From contig OX457027.1 of the NCBI GenBank assembly GCA_949752745.1, forward strand, positions 89,859,720-89,923,719: a stretch of DNA of 64,000 bases, given 5' to 3'. The position numbers were made by a program, and so were the translations under genes. Numbering within the stretch: the first letter of the stretch is position 1; every line of letters starts with the position of its first letter. The stretch comes from Protula sp. h YS-2021 (taxonomy: Eukaryota > Annelida > Polychaeta > Sabellida > Serpulidae). Of this stretch, positions 33,600-45,465 are shown piece after piece. The notes below the pieces were generated by a model. That model had not been told where the DNA came from. It did no database searches and saw nothing but the letters and a program-made list of their open reading frames with translations.

Positions 33600-34343
33600 T
33601 CAAATAAGTCTATTTTTCTGCACCTTTTCACTCTGTTCACTGTCCATGCCACTTTCTTCGTCACTGCTACCATCCTCCTCCTCCTTCATATCTAGTAGCT
33701 CTTCAAAGAATGCATTGTTTTTCCTTATAGCCGCCTTTAATGCCTTTGGATACTTATAATGTTTTTCATCAACAAAGTAATTAAAGTCCTCTAAAATCTT
33801 TTGATAATGTTTGCTTTGTTGTAGACGCTGGGTATAGGTGAACAGTCTCATAAACAGTTGTTTTAGTCCATGCTTATAAATGGGTCGAAGGTCATAACTT
33901 GCTATTTCATGCGCATCTTCAAGTCCTTGTTCTTCATATTCTGAAACCTTTTCTTGAAATATGTTATCATAGTCATCGTAGACGTCTTGAACCATATCAT
34001 GCCAAACAGAGTCTATTTCTGACTCACTTTCAGAGTCTGTTTCTGACTCACTTTCAGAACTCCTGGCATCAGCATCCTCACCACACTGCTCCATATGTTT
34101 GAGCAAAGTTTCTTCGCTGTTGTATAATGCACCACATCCTGCACAAGCATGTGCATTCTTTTCAGCTATGTTGACGCTTTGACTTTCCATAGAAGACTCA
34201 TCTAAAGTTTCCGTGAAAGGTAGTTTTACAGGGTTTTCCATATCCGATTCTTCATCCATTTCTGAAGCGTGAGCAACCTTTAAGTGCCTTTTAAGACTTT
34301 GCGGCCAATTATAAGATTTCGAACAAATGTTGCATGTATACAT
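33600..34343 (-). CDS. C2H2 zinc-finger protein of element 1 (247 aa)
   Basis: Complete frame. Finger 1 at residues 4-25 (CNICSKSYNWPQSLKRHLKVAH) is canonical C2H2. Finger 2 at about 67-86 (CAGCGALYNSEETLLKHMEQC) ends in Cys (C2HC). A long Ser/Glu/Asp-rich acidic linker (about 92-112) and an acidic, possibly helical C-terminal half (DLRPIYKHGLKQLFMRLF, YPKALKAAIRKNNAFFEELL) follow. TATA box 34398-34404 lies 55 bp upstream inside the right TIR. The start codon and first 16 codons lie within the inverted repeat. Likely a DNA-binding or regulatory protein of the element; function is inferred only from the fingers. Confidence 0.8.
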   Translation of the reverse strand: MYTCNICSKSYNWPQSLKRHLKVAHASEMDEESDMENPVKLPFTETLDESSMESQSVNIAEKNAHACAGCGALYNSEETLLKHMEQCGEDADARSSESESETDSESESEIDSVWHDMVQDVYDDYDNIFQEKVSEYEEQGLEDAHEIASYDLRPIYKHGLKQLFMRLFTYTQRLQQSKHYQKILEDFNYFVDEKHYKYPKALKAAIRKNNAFFEELLDMKEEEDGSSDEESGMDSEQSEKVQKNRLI

Positions 34344-34397
34344 CCTCTCGGTTCAACCTACACTATTCAAATGATGAGAAAGTCTTTAAACATAGCT

Positions 34398-34404
34398 TTA
34401 TATA
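34398..34404 (-). promoter_or_regulatory. TATA box of the zinc-finger gene
   Basis: TATATAA on the minus strand, 55 bp upstream of ATG 34343. Confidence 0.6.
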
Positions 34405-35890
34405 CAACTTGTTTAACATGTTCAACAACATGTTGAACAACAACATGTTGAACATGTTGAACAACTTGTTGAACATGTTGAACATGTTGAACAAGTTGAA
34501 CATGTTGAACATGTTGAACATGTTGAACAAGTTGAACATGTTGAACATGTTGAACATGTTGAACTTGTTGAACATGTTGAACAATTTGTTGAACAATACC
34601 ACGACGTAATATCTTTCAAAAATTATTCGAACACGTGTTTTGAATGGGCTTGCCATTCGAACACGTCTTTAAAATGGGCTTGCCATTCGAACACGTCTTT
34701 AAAATGGGCTTGCCATTCGAACACGTCTTTAAAATGGGCTTGCCATTCGAACACGTCTTTAAAATGGGCTTGCCATTCGAACACGTCTTTTGAATAGGCG
34801 CAGTTTTCCTACATAACTATCCACATTTTCACTTTTCATTTTCCAACAATCAACCAATCAACCAAGTGGTAGAATCGTCTGAAACGTGTAAAAAACTAAA
34901 TTTGTTAAAGTTGGTCTAGAACCCTTATTTTTACCTTACTACACCATAGTAAAATGTTCAAACTTATTTTATACATCATATGTTGTCAAAAAACAAAATT
35001 TGTTCAAGTTGGTCTAGAACCCTTATTTTTACCCTACTACACCATGGTAAAATGTTCAAACTTATTTTATGCATCATATTTTGTCAAAAAACAAAATTTG
35101 TTAAAGTTGGTCTAGAACCACCATTTTTCCACTACTATGACTTTAGAATATTCAAATAAGTAGCATGCTAAAATGTTCAAACTTATTTTATATATGATAT
35201 GGTGTTAAAAACTAAATTTGTTAAAGTTGGTCTAGAACCAACATTTTTCCACTACTATAACTTTAGAACATTCAAATAAGTAGCATGCTAAAATGTTCAA
35301 ACTTATTTTATATATTATATGTTATCAAAAAACTACATTTGTTAAATGTGTTTTAGAAGTGTCATTTTCCAACCACTATAACTTAAAACATAACATTGGA
35401 CTTTACGTAGGGAAAATCCCATTCCTTCTCAAATTTATTGATTGTTCCCACGCTCTGAACGAGTGCACTCTGAAATTTATCGATCGTTCCCACGGTCTGA
35501 ATTAGTGCACTCCGAAATTTATTGATCGTTCCCACGGTCTAGGCCTTTGATGTTTAAAATTTATCGATCGTTCCCACGGTCTGAACGAGTGCACTCTGAA
35601 ATTATCGATCGGTTTTCCCCCACACTCTGTGCGAGTGCACTCTAAAATTTCTCAGTCGGTTTTCCCCCACACTCTGTACGAGTGCACTCTAAAATTTATC
35701 GATCGGTTTTGCCCCACACTCTGTACACATGTACTTATGCTGTGTGTGTGTGTGTGTGGTTACTGCTATGGGAAACCATTGAAATATGACTAATTAAATA
35801 TTATCATAATAATAATAATAAAAAAAAAGTCACAGAGTCACATAATGTCACAGAGTCACAAAAGTGAACAAAAACCAAAAAAAAAAGTTT

Positions 35891-35961
35891 GCCCCGAGGT
35901 GGGATCGATCCCACAACTCTCGGGTTGCTAGCCGTTTACGCTACCAAGTGAGCTATCACGG
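35891..35961 (-). tRNA. tRNA-Ala(AGC)-like sequence, right TIR, inner copy
   Basis: Best preserved of the AGC units. D arm GCTC with TTGGTAGC, anticodon loop CTAGCAA, and a T arm with perfect GTGGG/CCCAC around ATCGAT. Anticodon stem still weak. Confidence 0.5.
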
Positions 35962-36503
35962 CCTGTCTGTTGAACGATCTGATAATGACATACATACGTT
36001 AGACTAATTATGTTCACATAGCAATTACATAGTCATATAGCCATATGATGTTACATAGTCACATAGTGTCACATAGTGTTAAATTATGTTACACAGTGTT
36101 ACATAGTGTTACATAATGTAACAGTGTTACAAAGTGTCACATAATGTTACTTAGTGTAACAGTGTTACATAGTGTCACAAAATGTTACATAGTGTAACAG
36201 TGTTACATAGTGTCACATAATGGTACATAGTGTAACAGTGTAACATAGTGTCACACAATGTTACATAGTGTAACAGTGTTACATAGTGTCACACAATGTA
36301 ACATAATGTTACATAGTGTAACAGTGTTACATAGTGTCACATTATGTTACCCCAAAAAATGTTTGAGTTACATAATGTTACATGTTACATAGTGTAACAC
36401 AAAAAAAGTCACATAATGTCACAGAGTCACATGATGTCACAGTCACATGTTGTCACATAATGTCACAGAGTCATAAAAGTGAACAAAAACCAGAAAAAAG
36501 TTT

Positions 36504-36574
36504 GCCCCGATGTGGGATCGATCGCACAACTCTCAGGTTGCTAGCCGTCTACTCTTCCAAGTGAGCTATCACGG
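36504..36574 (-). tRNA. tRNA-Ala(AGC)-like sequence, right TIR, outer copy
   Basis: Inverted counterpart of 29813-29883, same anticodon loop CTAGCAA and same GGAAGAG D-loop variant. Confidence 0.45.
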
Positions 36575-36873
36575 ATTGTATGTTGAACGATCTGATAATG
36601 ACATACATACGTTAGACTAATTATGTTCACATAGCAATTACATAGTCACATCCTGGGGGGGGGGTTCGATACATGTCATGTCTTGGACCGGGGGGGTTCA
36701 ATACATGACATGCCTTGGTCCGGGGGGTCCAATACATGACATGTCTTGGTCCGGGGGGGGCTCAATACATGTCATGTCCTGGCCCGGGGGGGTTCGATAC
36801 ATGACATGTTCTGGTCCGGGGGGTCGGTGCATGTCATGTTCTGGTCCGGGGAATAGACAGAAGGTGAAAATGA

Positions 36874-36958
36874 TGCCTGAGGGCGGGATCGATCCACCGA
36901 CCTTCAGATCATGGGTCCGCTTACGGGTCCTGCGCTCTACCAACTGAGCCATTCAGGC
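36874..36958 (-). tRNA. tRNA-Met(CAU)-like sequence, right TIR
   Basis: Inverted counterpart of 29448-29532. Its D arm (GCTCAGTTGGTAGAGC) is closer to a standard tRNA than the left copy. The same GGACCC duplication is present, so the insertion predates the two arms. Confidence 0.6.
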
Positions 36959-37214
36959 CAGAAGGTTTATGATCGGGAATATTTTCCTCATATACATGAT
37001 TGACAGGTCATGTGACACATGATTGACAGGTCACGTGACTAATGACGTCATGATGACGTCATTGACACGGGCGCGCGTTTTAACACCTGTTCCAGAACAC
37101 CCTATGACGTCATTATGACGTCACTGTGCTCGGACTCTCATGAGAGTCCGAGCACACCTCGTGACGTCATGATGACGTCACTTCCTGTGCTCGGACTCTC
37201 GTTTCTCACCTACT

Positions 37215-37220
37215 CAAAAC
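37215..37220 (+). mobile_element. target site duplication, right copy (CAAAAC)
   Basis: Identical to 29186-29191. Confidence 0.85.
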
Positions 37221-39660
37221 GCATCGGTGAAAGTACTTTCTGGACCTCGTCACAAGACACACAGAAACCATGCAATTAACTCATGCGGAGATTATAGCTG
37301 TGCGAGAAGTCATAAAAAACAGTGAAACAAACTGGCATTTGGACTAATCCGAAACCCGCACCCAAGGGTTGCAGCGCTGCGCGGGGTGCGAGAGAGCTTT
37401 TTTCCAGAGCAGTCCACAGGCTCGTGTTGTTTTATGGTTATATGGAACAAAAGTATCTCATAAGTAACTTGGCATCTGCCAGTTTAATGGCTTCGATGTT
37501 GTGCTAAAAGTTTGAGGACAACACGGTCTTTCAGGTTCAGCGAGCATAGCCATTTCGGCAGGTGTCTTACGCTGCTGTGGTGGTGTCAAGTCAGCGATGT
37601 CGACCCAACCAAATCGGAACATCAAATCTGGTTGTAATTCAGTTGTTTTGCTGACGACTAAGACATGTCCGTTCAGTGCTGTGTTTTTGTCGAGACAAAA
37701 GGGCAATTTTCTGAGATCTAATCGACCTTGACTTAACGTTAAATAGACGTGGGACAAGCAACATTGTTAGACGTCGTCTTTAGTCGACAACATAAACCCA
37801 CTTTCTCTGACGTTTAATCAACGTCTTTGTTACAAGGTTGAATAGACGCTGGAAAGTCGAAAATGGACATGTACTCATTGGGGTGTTCCAAACCACCTCA
37901 TTATGTCATCGTCCATCTCAGTGGAAGCCGTCGGTCGTAAAATAAAAGGAGGACTAAAATATGTAAATGTCTCGAGCGCATAATCTTTTTACCGCTTAGC
38001 TTTGAAAACTATTGACTTAAAAATTGACTTCTAACACACCCTACGTTACTGGATGATCCAAGGAGGGGGGAGGGCGGGGTCTTGATGGAAGAGTGACCAT
38101 GATACCTTGTGACGGCCACTGATTAAAAAGCGAATCTATGTACGCTAGCGATACCTGTGCAATGTCACTCTCTATAGAACACTTCGTATTCAACGGCGCT
38201 AGAAGTTTTCAATTTAAATAGTCAACCCAAACTTGACCGAAGTCACAAGGTTTACTTGGATGCAGGCAAGATTGTGATTTTTTGGTCTAAATCTAATTTT
38301 TTGACATTAGGTTTTAAACAAGGAAACATTTATAAGTTCTCATTTAGTTCATCCCAAAATTGAAAGGCAGTTGCCTCACCCGCTAACTCCCTCCGGAGAA
38401 GGGATACGCAGCAGTCTAACCTACATATCAACATGATACTATAAAATGTATAGTTTACTTTGTTAAGGAATCGTTTAGGACCATAACGACAAAGGAAATT
38501 TTTGGCCAAATCATAGCACGATTGATGTGTCTTTGATTGTTTTCTATTAGACTTTCACACGGGGTGAAATACAGGACTTTCACAACCAGATTTCCAAGAC
38601 TGCATCACGTTTTTTTCCTCTTTAGAGCGTTCGCTACCATATCTTAAAGCAATACTATTGGTAATGTATCAGCTGATCGCCATGTCCCCGGACAGGATTG
38701 TTAAAATACAAAATCCTGTCCATGTTCAAGAAGGTTTGAAATTTTTGGAAAAAATACTCCCGATCGAGGGCATTGTCTTTCAAGATTTGCCCTCTTGGCG
38801 TACATTGCTCTCTGGCTATCGCCTTGCAAGCAAATAAAACTCACACTGAAATGTTTTGTCAAGAAACATCACACAAAGCTTAATACGATAATCCTTTTTT
38901 ATTTATTTGTGTGTCCACAAAGCCACGCGTATTAGGAAAAGGGTGACACAGGAAATGCCCGGGGCAGTTGGTCCATTTTATTCAGTTGTGTGTGGACAAT
39001 TATTTTAAGTCATTTATTTGCTTACTTTATTTTGTCTAAATCATATTAATCTATTTTTCCACTCGCACGCGGATATAAAGAAACACGTCGGCCAACCTTA
39101 GTTAATCATCGGCAAAATTAAATTCCTCAACTATAGTTTATTAAGACTTGGAAAACACAAAACTATTCCATACCAATGCCACAGAAAATAATTACATCCA
39201 TACAAGAACACCCATGGCTTATTTGCTATTGTGTTTGGGGGATAATCCTACCAACAAGCAGAAAAAGTAAACAGCTTGGGATTAAATCGTCAACAGATTA
39301 TTGTTCTTTTCGCCACTGGACATGGTCAGCTTGAAAGGATGTGCATCTTGACTCTTCTGATAAATATACTCAGCCACATGCAGCCTTCATATCCAGGGCG
39401 CTGACATTGTAACGCATCAGTTATCACCACTGACGTCACACGCCTTGTGGACTATTGGACATCAGTTTCGCTTCCATATTCCAGTAATGTCTCGTATTCT
39501 AACGCAGTGATATAATGGCCAGCATGTGTCAAAACCCCGATTGTTTCTGACCGAGAATTTAACAGCCACCAGCGAAATATTTTCCTTTAATTCAAACCTT
39601 TTCCACGCGAGTGATTGTTAATCCCACAATAAAAAGTTAGCGTTAGAAAGGATCGCGCAC
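37221..39660. other. intergenic, no gene; ACGT-rich repeat fragment
   Basis: At 37560-37870 short direct and inverted phrases around GACGT (TTAGACGTCG, TTAATCAACGTC, GAATAGACGCTGG) resemble those at 42250-42480 and 48000-48700, suggesting one old dispersed repeat. The rest shows nothing codable. Confidence 0.4.
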
Positions 39661-39964
39661 CTCGCTGTGCAGTATTGACTCAGACAGTGCCCCCCCACCC
39701 CACCTCACGGTGGTTCCCCGAGAGACAACGGCAATCCGGGCCGGGCAGCGTAGGGATGGTGGATGGCGCTGAAGCGCCCCCCACCCCCGCCCCCGTCCCC
39801 AGGTCCGGAAAGCTTAAAATGCCGTGATGTCGGCGAAATGCGAACTCACAATCCCTTCCCCCCACCGACGAGATATTAAATCATCCCCTTCAGTTTGATC
39901 TCGCTCCACTGGCGCCAACTGAGTGGAATGGCGCGAGCAGCCATACGGTATTTCGTTTGCACAG

Positions 39965-40148
39965 GGAGGCAGGGAGGCAGGGAGGGAGGGAGGAAGAGAG
40001 AGAGAGAAAGAAAGAGAAAGAGAAGAAGAGAGAGTGAGAGGACCAGACACAGAAACAGGGAGAGAGAGGGGAGGGAGATGAAGAGAGAAAGAGAGGCAGA
40101 GAGAGAGAGAGAGTAAGAGAGAGAGAGAGGAGAAAGAAAGAAAAAAGG

Positions 40149-40220
<72 letters not shown>
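39965..40220. repeat. (GA)n microsatellite and purine tract
   Basis: GGGA/GAGA-rich from 39965, pure GA at 40153-40220. Ser/Leu and Arg/Glu repeat frames here are artefacts. Confidence 0.9.
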
Positions 40221-40979
40221 CCTTGATCGATACAGGTTTAACATTTCATGATCAAGTTGTTCACACAGGATCCCTCGATCCTCCTTTATCCTTTCACTAA
40301 AACACCAGGAACGACATAGTAACGATTTAGTGAAGAGATAACACGTCGCTCGCGCGAATCAAAATCAGCTAAAATGGTTATCTTTCCTTGATGCCTCACT
40401 ATATATACTAGCCAAAACTCGCAATAAAACTTAAAGTTCTCTGTGTAAAATGGCATATCTGCACGCTTGCATTCTTACATGTTCTTTGTGGTGAAAATCC
40501 CATGTCGTACTATTGCCAAATCAGGGCTTAAAGATGGCAGATTTAACCTGCGCATTGATTGTGACCACATGACTTACTGTGGCGTTAATGCTAATTGGCT
40601 TCAAGGGGGTTATCTGTGACATTCTGGAGAAGATTGATATCACGTGTCCATTATCCGGCATTATCCTGTGTTACCATACGAGCAGTTCAGGCATTTCTGA
40701 AGTGACAGTGTAAGACTGTACATTACAGCAAGTTGTTGAGAAAAGAAAAAGCGGATTAAAAAAAAAGTTGAAAAAAAACTTGAATTAATAATTATAATTA
40801 CCACTGGATGACAAATAACTATACTAGTGTTTCTTTCGTGAATACCAACTAAAAACAAATTAGGTAAATAGGTAAAAAGAAAACAAGAAAAAAATCAGGA
40901 TATCATACAGTGAGGTAATTATTTTGTTATATAAATTGTACGTGTAATTCAACAGAACGCGTGATGCTACATTTGATTG

Positions 40980-41050
40980 ACATGCTTTGACATGTGACTG
41001 ACATGCTTTGACATGTGATTGACATGCTTTGACATTTGATTGACATGTTT
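40980..41050 (+). repeat. 18-bp repeat (TGACATGCTTTGACATGT)
   Basis: Four units shortly upstream of the gene that starts at 41237. 40230-40980 has no gene seen. Confidence 0.7.
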
Positions 41051-41236
41051 TAACATTTACGAACTTGCGAGAAAATTCCTGATAGTCGGGGAAAATAATT
41101 CAAAACGATGTCTTATGAATAAGGAGGGCTGGTGGAGGGCTAGTGGAGGGCGTGGGACTTTGCTCTATGAATGGCTTCATAATGATACAGTAAATCGGTG
41201 CAGTTTTATGTTGTCAGGCGTCTGACGTCACCAAGG

Positions 41237-44200
41237 ATGCCGCAGGCACATAACAAGGACATCGCCCGCACGGGCGGCGGGGTCTTCGGCAAACAGTCGC
41301 GCTTCATGAACGTCAACGACACGGGTGCTGAAAACAAGAAGCGACTCATGGTAGGCACCATCCTGGGGACGGGGGTTGGGCTAGAGTGGGTGGTGCCTTG
41401 ATGTTGTAAGGGTTTGTTTTTAGGGACAATGAAGGGGATTTCAGTTTGAAGGATGGGGGGGGGGGATTGTGTGGTTTCTGCTCACAAATTTTTTTTAGTT
41501 TGACAAAATGTGCGCGTTTTATGCAACTAAGCAACCCTTTACACCCCACCATTGCTGGGTCAGCATTTTACGTGATCCTTGCATCCCATGGGCTATACCA
41601 TTATCTTATCCGCCAACTTTGCCCAGCCACCAATGGTAATTGGAAGGCATTGATTGTATCATGGTCTTGGTTGTGGCCGAAAAGTTTCAGAAAAGTAATC
41701 CGACAATCGACTTTTCCCCTATTACCTTTCTGTTAACCATCGGATAGTCCTCTCATTTCCTCTTTTTCTGCCCCCAACCATTTAGCGTTGGATCAACGTC
41801 GCAACCGATGTCGGGTCGCCGTAGGATTTTGGTTGCTTATGGTAGTCGAAACAACAGCAACTTTCGGCATTGGATAGAAGTCGATAGTCTCACTTTGCGT
41901 AAAGGTTGCCAATGGAAGTCGAAACATCCACCTTCCGACGTTGGAAGCCGAAACAACGTCTGTCTCCCGGAGCTCGGAAAAATAATCTAGAATCGGCGTC
42001 TTGACAGCGACAGTCGTAGTATGGTCACCCTCTATCATAGTACCCCCACCCTTTGACCATATGGTACTGCAGGACACGTATTAAGTTGATTTCCATGAAC
42101 ATTAGTCAAAAGTAGGTTAAAAAACTTGAACGCTTCTGAAATTCACATATTTTGCTTATTTCGGCCTATTTTGGAAGTCACTTGTCACGGCTCCCATTTC
42201 TGGTGAGCGATAACATGAGGAGGTTGTTGCTTTTTTTTGGGCTGCGCGTCCGGAGTCAATGCAACGTCAATACTTCAACGTCTGTTAAACGTTGCACCAA
42301 AGCTGTTGATTAGACGTCGGAGAAGGTTGGGTTTGATTAAGACCAAAAGCAATATCTAGACAACGTTGGTTACAGAAGGCATATTATACGTTGTATCAAA
42401 GATGTTGGTTAGACGTTGATCTGCGGTCGCGATCAATCACAACCAGAGTTAATGTTGTGGTTTGGTCGGAGCGACGTCGAAATGTGGAATCGGCGTTGGT
42501 TGTATCTTAGAATGTTTGCTCCGAGATCTCATAGACCTCTGCTTATTTTGTTTTCATATCATATCATATTGCCCATTATATAGAAAGCACACGAAGCGTT
42601 GTGACGTCACTCGGGGACTACAGCATCAAGGTTCGCACAGCCCCACACGCCCCTACCCCCTCCTCAGGGCGCACGGAGTCTATGGACGGCCCCGTGGGTT
42701 ATTCCACAATGCCTGTAATGAAAATTGTTTGACTCACTAATACTGGTACAGAATATGAATTTATTTCATGTAAATTAAGGCAAGTTATGTTAGGAATTAT
42801 CTTAGACAATGTAATGGTTGTAGTGGTGGGGCAGTTTTTGTCATCTAGCCAAACCCCTCTCTCCCCCCGCCCCCCAAAGAAAAACTAGAGGAGTGTGCAA
42901 GCCCACATATTCCCCACAGGCCCCCATCAGTTAAACAGGGCCATCAATAGTTGAAATTTCCCAAGTCCAGCTGGTCCATTTTCCTTGGAGGAACCTGGTC
43001 CATTTAATACGATCTGTGTTTGTTCCCATAGAAGCTACATACCAACTTTCATTAAAATCCTTGCAGGAGTTTTTAAGTTATCGTGTTAACAAGCTCTTGA
43101 TGACCGACCGACCGACAGACCGACAGACAGGCGGTCGATCGCATATATCCCCCCTGTGGGGAATAAAAAATCAAGTAGCAGGAAGTTCTTAAACCCCGTG
43201 AACCAGTTACAGTGACATCCCGGAACAGATCCAAACCACAAACACGAAAACACAGACCGCTCCAGACAAAAGGGGCCACTAGGGGTCAGTCAAACCGAAC
43301 GCCCTGCTTCCGGGAGTGCGGTGTACTTGACGCTGTCAAAGACCATTCGAACGTGTTTAATTAAGACCCCCCACACACAAACAAGAAACGTGTCCACACT
43401 GCGGCACCGTCCTAAAACAGATAAATATTTGTATAAATGATTGAAATTCTACACTCTGTGGAATATTATCTCCACGTGTAGATAATGCAGTGATATCTTA
43501 GTGATTAACAAATTATCAAAGATATGTGTCACAGTTCCTTGCGTGTGGTTAATGAATGGACGTTCTCCATTTCTGCGGAGAATTACCGCAAATTTTGACG
43601 CGAGTCCTGTTCTGATGATAAACCACTCATCAATCGTCACTTATGTTTTCAATCTGTTCGTATAAAGAAGCTCAGTGATGGATCGCACAGAACTCATTGG
43701 CTTGATTTGAGAGAGAAATCAAAACATATGTTGCAATGGCGGAACGCATGACAATTAGCTGAGCGATATTTAGCGACTGAATGTCGTTCGATTAAATGTC
43801 GGGATACCGTTATGGGTTCTACTAACATCAAGTTTATTTGCAAATGATGGCCTCACCACCTTACTCCCCCACACCTCATTGCCTCTCCCCGCTGCCCCAC
43901 CCAACTGCCTTACCGCCTTGTTCCCCCTACCCACTGCCCCATCCCCATCCCTCACCTGTTTGCTCCTCCCACACCCCACCCCTCTGCCCCCACCCACTGC
44001 CCTATCCCTCGCCCCACTGTCATACCCCTCCCCACTGCCCAACCCCACTGCCTCACCCCGTTGCCCCCACCCCACCCACCTCACTGCCTAACCAACTGTT
44101 TGCTCAGCATTCCATCAAATGTACGTTGTCAAGTAACCTTTATGCCACTTACCACTCCCACCATATCAACACTGAAGATGCGTTAATTCTGACAGGCAAA

Positions 44201-44948
44201 TTAAGACCACCCATTCTTTTTTCACTTACTTTCTTTTGCTAACAGATCTCGTTTTTCTTAATATTTGCAGGCAAAATTAAAAATAGAGAAAAGATTTCGC
44301 GAGCATCACATGGCAGTCATACAGCGTAACACAAACATCGCCACGGCACAGCTCGACCGCATCGCCCAGGAAATGAAGGCGTCGCTCCTCCGAACGCTTG
44401 CTTATAAGGAAGTCGTCGCTAGGAAGACGTTCTCAAAAATACAAGACCGGAAGGAGCGTTTGGATGGCAAATACACCGCGTACGCTATGCGATACGAAAT
44501 CGCTGAGCAAATCAAAAAGCTAGAACCGGTGTATGTACGCGAGCAAAAAGCTAAAAGTCAAATCGACAAACAGAGAGGCGTTTTAAATAAAATAATCCAA
44601 CGGAACCTACGCACTATTTTATCTCCGCGCGCACGCGAACGAAAGAGATTACTACGCGAATTAAGTCTGGAGCGTAAATCAACTTTCGCGAGTAGCGAGG
44701 GCAGCCCGGAGCCCCAAAATATGCTCTCCCGTCAGAATACGAAAGGTGTTATCGTCACAAAGGAGCAAGTGAAATCAAAAGGACAGAGCAATCCCGCGAC
44801 ACTCAAACTCCCTTCTATATATGACAATAATAAGGTGACGGGCAGCAAGCCGAAGAGCTTTACCACAGGATTAGAACAAGAGTCCGCCATGAAACCCCGT
44901 AATACCGGCATCAGTCTGCCCGCTATTAAAGTCACTACTGTGAGGTAG
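41237..44948 (+). CDS. basic protein of unknown function, two exons (263 aa)
   Basis: Exon 41218-41350 (acceptor TTGTCAG; ATG 41237; donor ATG|GTAGGC) joins in phase to 44271-44948 (acceptor ATATTTGCAG|GCA). The product has a Gly/Arg start (DIARTGGGVFGKQSRFMNV), a long basic, coiled-coil-like middle (KLKIEKRFREHHMAVI, about residues 39-155, rich in K/R/E/Q) and a low-complexity Ser/Pro/Lys tail ending VTTVR. No signal peptide or membrane segment. I do not recognise the family. Even codon use over 225 codons with few repeats, plus exact splice sites, supports a real host gene. Whether coding begins further upstream is open: the frame stays open across the acceptor into 41198. Confidence 0.75.
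41750..42500. repeat. old ACGTC-rich dispersed repeat inside the intron
   Basis: Recurring GTCGAAACAAC, AACGTTG and TTAGACGT phrases, in part mirrored (41800-41960 and 42250-42480). Similar to 37560-37870 and 48000-48700. No transposase. Confidence 0.4.
42910..43163. mobile_element. second MITE-like copy, TIR TTCCCCACAG
   Basis: 254 bp, inverted relative to 4805-5060, with the same ends and the same interior (GGTCGATCGCATATA, CTTGCAGGAGTTTTTAAG read in this orientation). Homology again runs beyond one end (CTAGAGGAGTGTGCAAGCCC). Lies in the intron of the two-exon gene. Confidence 0.7.
43855..44095. repeat. C-rich tandem tract (CCCCACTGCC)
   Basis: Degenerate 10-20-bp repeats of CCCCACTGCC and CCCACCC just upstream of the second exon. 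Pro-rich frames through it are artefacts. Confidence 0.7.
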
Positions 44949-45184
44949 TCAACAAAGACGCAATTTGTTTGGACGAAAATGTAATTAGAAACAAATGGAT
45001 AGTGCTGGACAGTAACCTAGCTTATAGTTTTCACCTAAATGGCCCACGGCTGAGAGTGGCATTAAATCTCAAAACTTTTCGCAGAGACTGCACGAACAAG
45101 TGCAATCTTTGGAAAGTGTCTTCAAAAATCATCGAGGATCGATAAACCTATTACGAAAGGAGCATGCAATCAATACGCGGATTA

Positions 45185-45465
45185 GTGGGGTGGGGGGAGG
45201 GAGACTGGGGGGGATTGGGAGCAGGGGCAGGTAGTAGGCCATGCCGTTACATTACATCTATAGCGTCGGGGGAAGGGGAGGGGAGCATGGCAGTTGGCAG
45301 ATATAACACATACCTTTACACCTATGGCGTCGGGGGGGGGGGGGGGGGTTGCAGATAGGATGCATGTCTCTACATTACATCTATGGCGGCTGGGGGCAGT
45401 TAGCAGACAAAAAGTAATGCCTTTACATCTCGAGTAGGCTGGGGGGGGGGTGGCGGGGGGATAAG
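45185..45465. repeat. ~65-bp minisatellite with TATGGCGTCGGGGGG
   Basis: Three to four units combining CTTTACATCTATGGCGTCG, a G-run and GGCAGTTGGCAGATA. The following 45466-46920 holds a C-run (45729-45744) and nothing codable. Confidence 0.6.

Larger units (their letters stand above)
29192..37214. mobile_element. Element 1: Polinton/Maverick-type non-autonomous element, 8.0 kb
   Basis: Long terminal inverted repeats (29192-32253 and 34295-37214) start AGTAGGTGAGAAACG and are bracketed by the 6-bp duplication CAAAAC. Polintons are known for 6-bp duplications and TIRs that begin with AG. The ~2-kb unique core holds only a PC4/SUB1-like gene (+) and a C2H2 zinc-finger gene (-), pointing towards each other. 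No integrase, DNA polymerase, capsid, protease or ATPase is encoded, so movement would need proteins from elsewhere. The arms are mosaics of at least seven tandem arrays plus tRNA-like sequences. The arms are highly similar, which suggests recent insertion or continuing gene conversion. Confidence 0.85.
34295..37214 (-). repeat. Element 1 right terminal inverted repeat (2,920 bp)
   Basis: Inverted copy of 29192-32253 with small indels, including its arrays, three tRNA-like units, TATA box and TGACGTCA cluster. Confidence 0.9.

Noticed and set aside
29186..37220. CRISPR-like array interpretation of the regularly spaced repeats
   Set aside because: Repeats are contiguous minisatellites without unique spacers, in animal DNA; no cas genes.
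39876..40244. Ser/Leu-rich frame
   Set aside because: (GA)n microsatellite translated on the minus strand.
43838..44242. 134-codon Pro/His-rich frame before the second exon of the unknown gene
   Set aside because: C-rich tandem tract; a strong acceptor at 44270 shows the region is intron.
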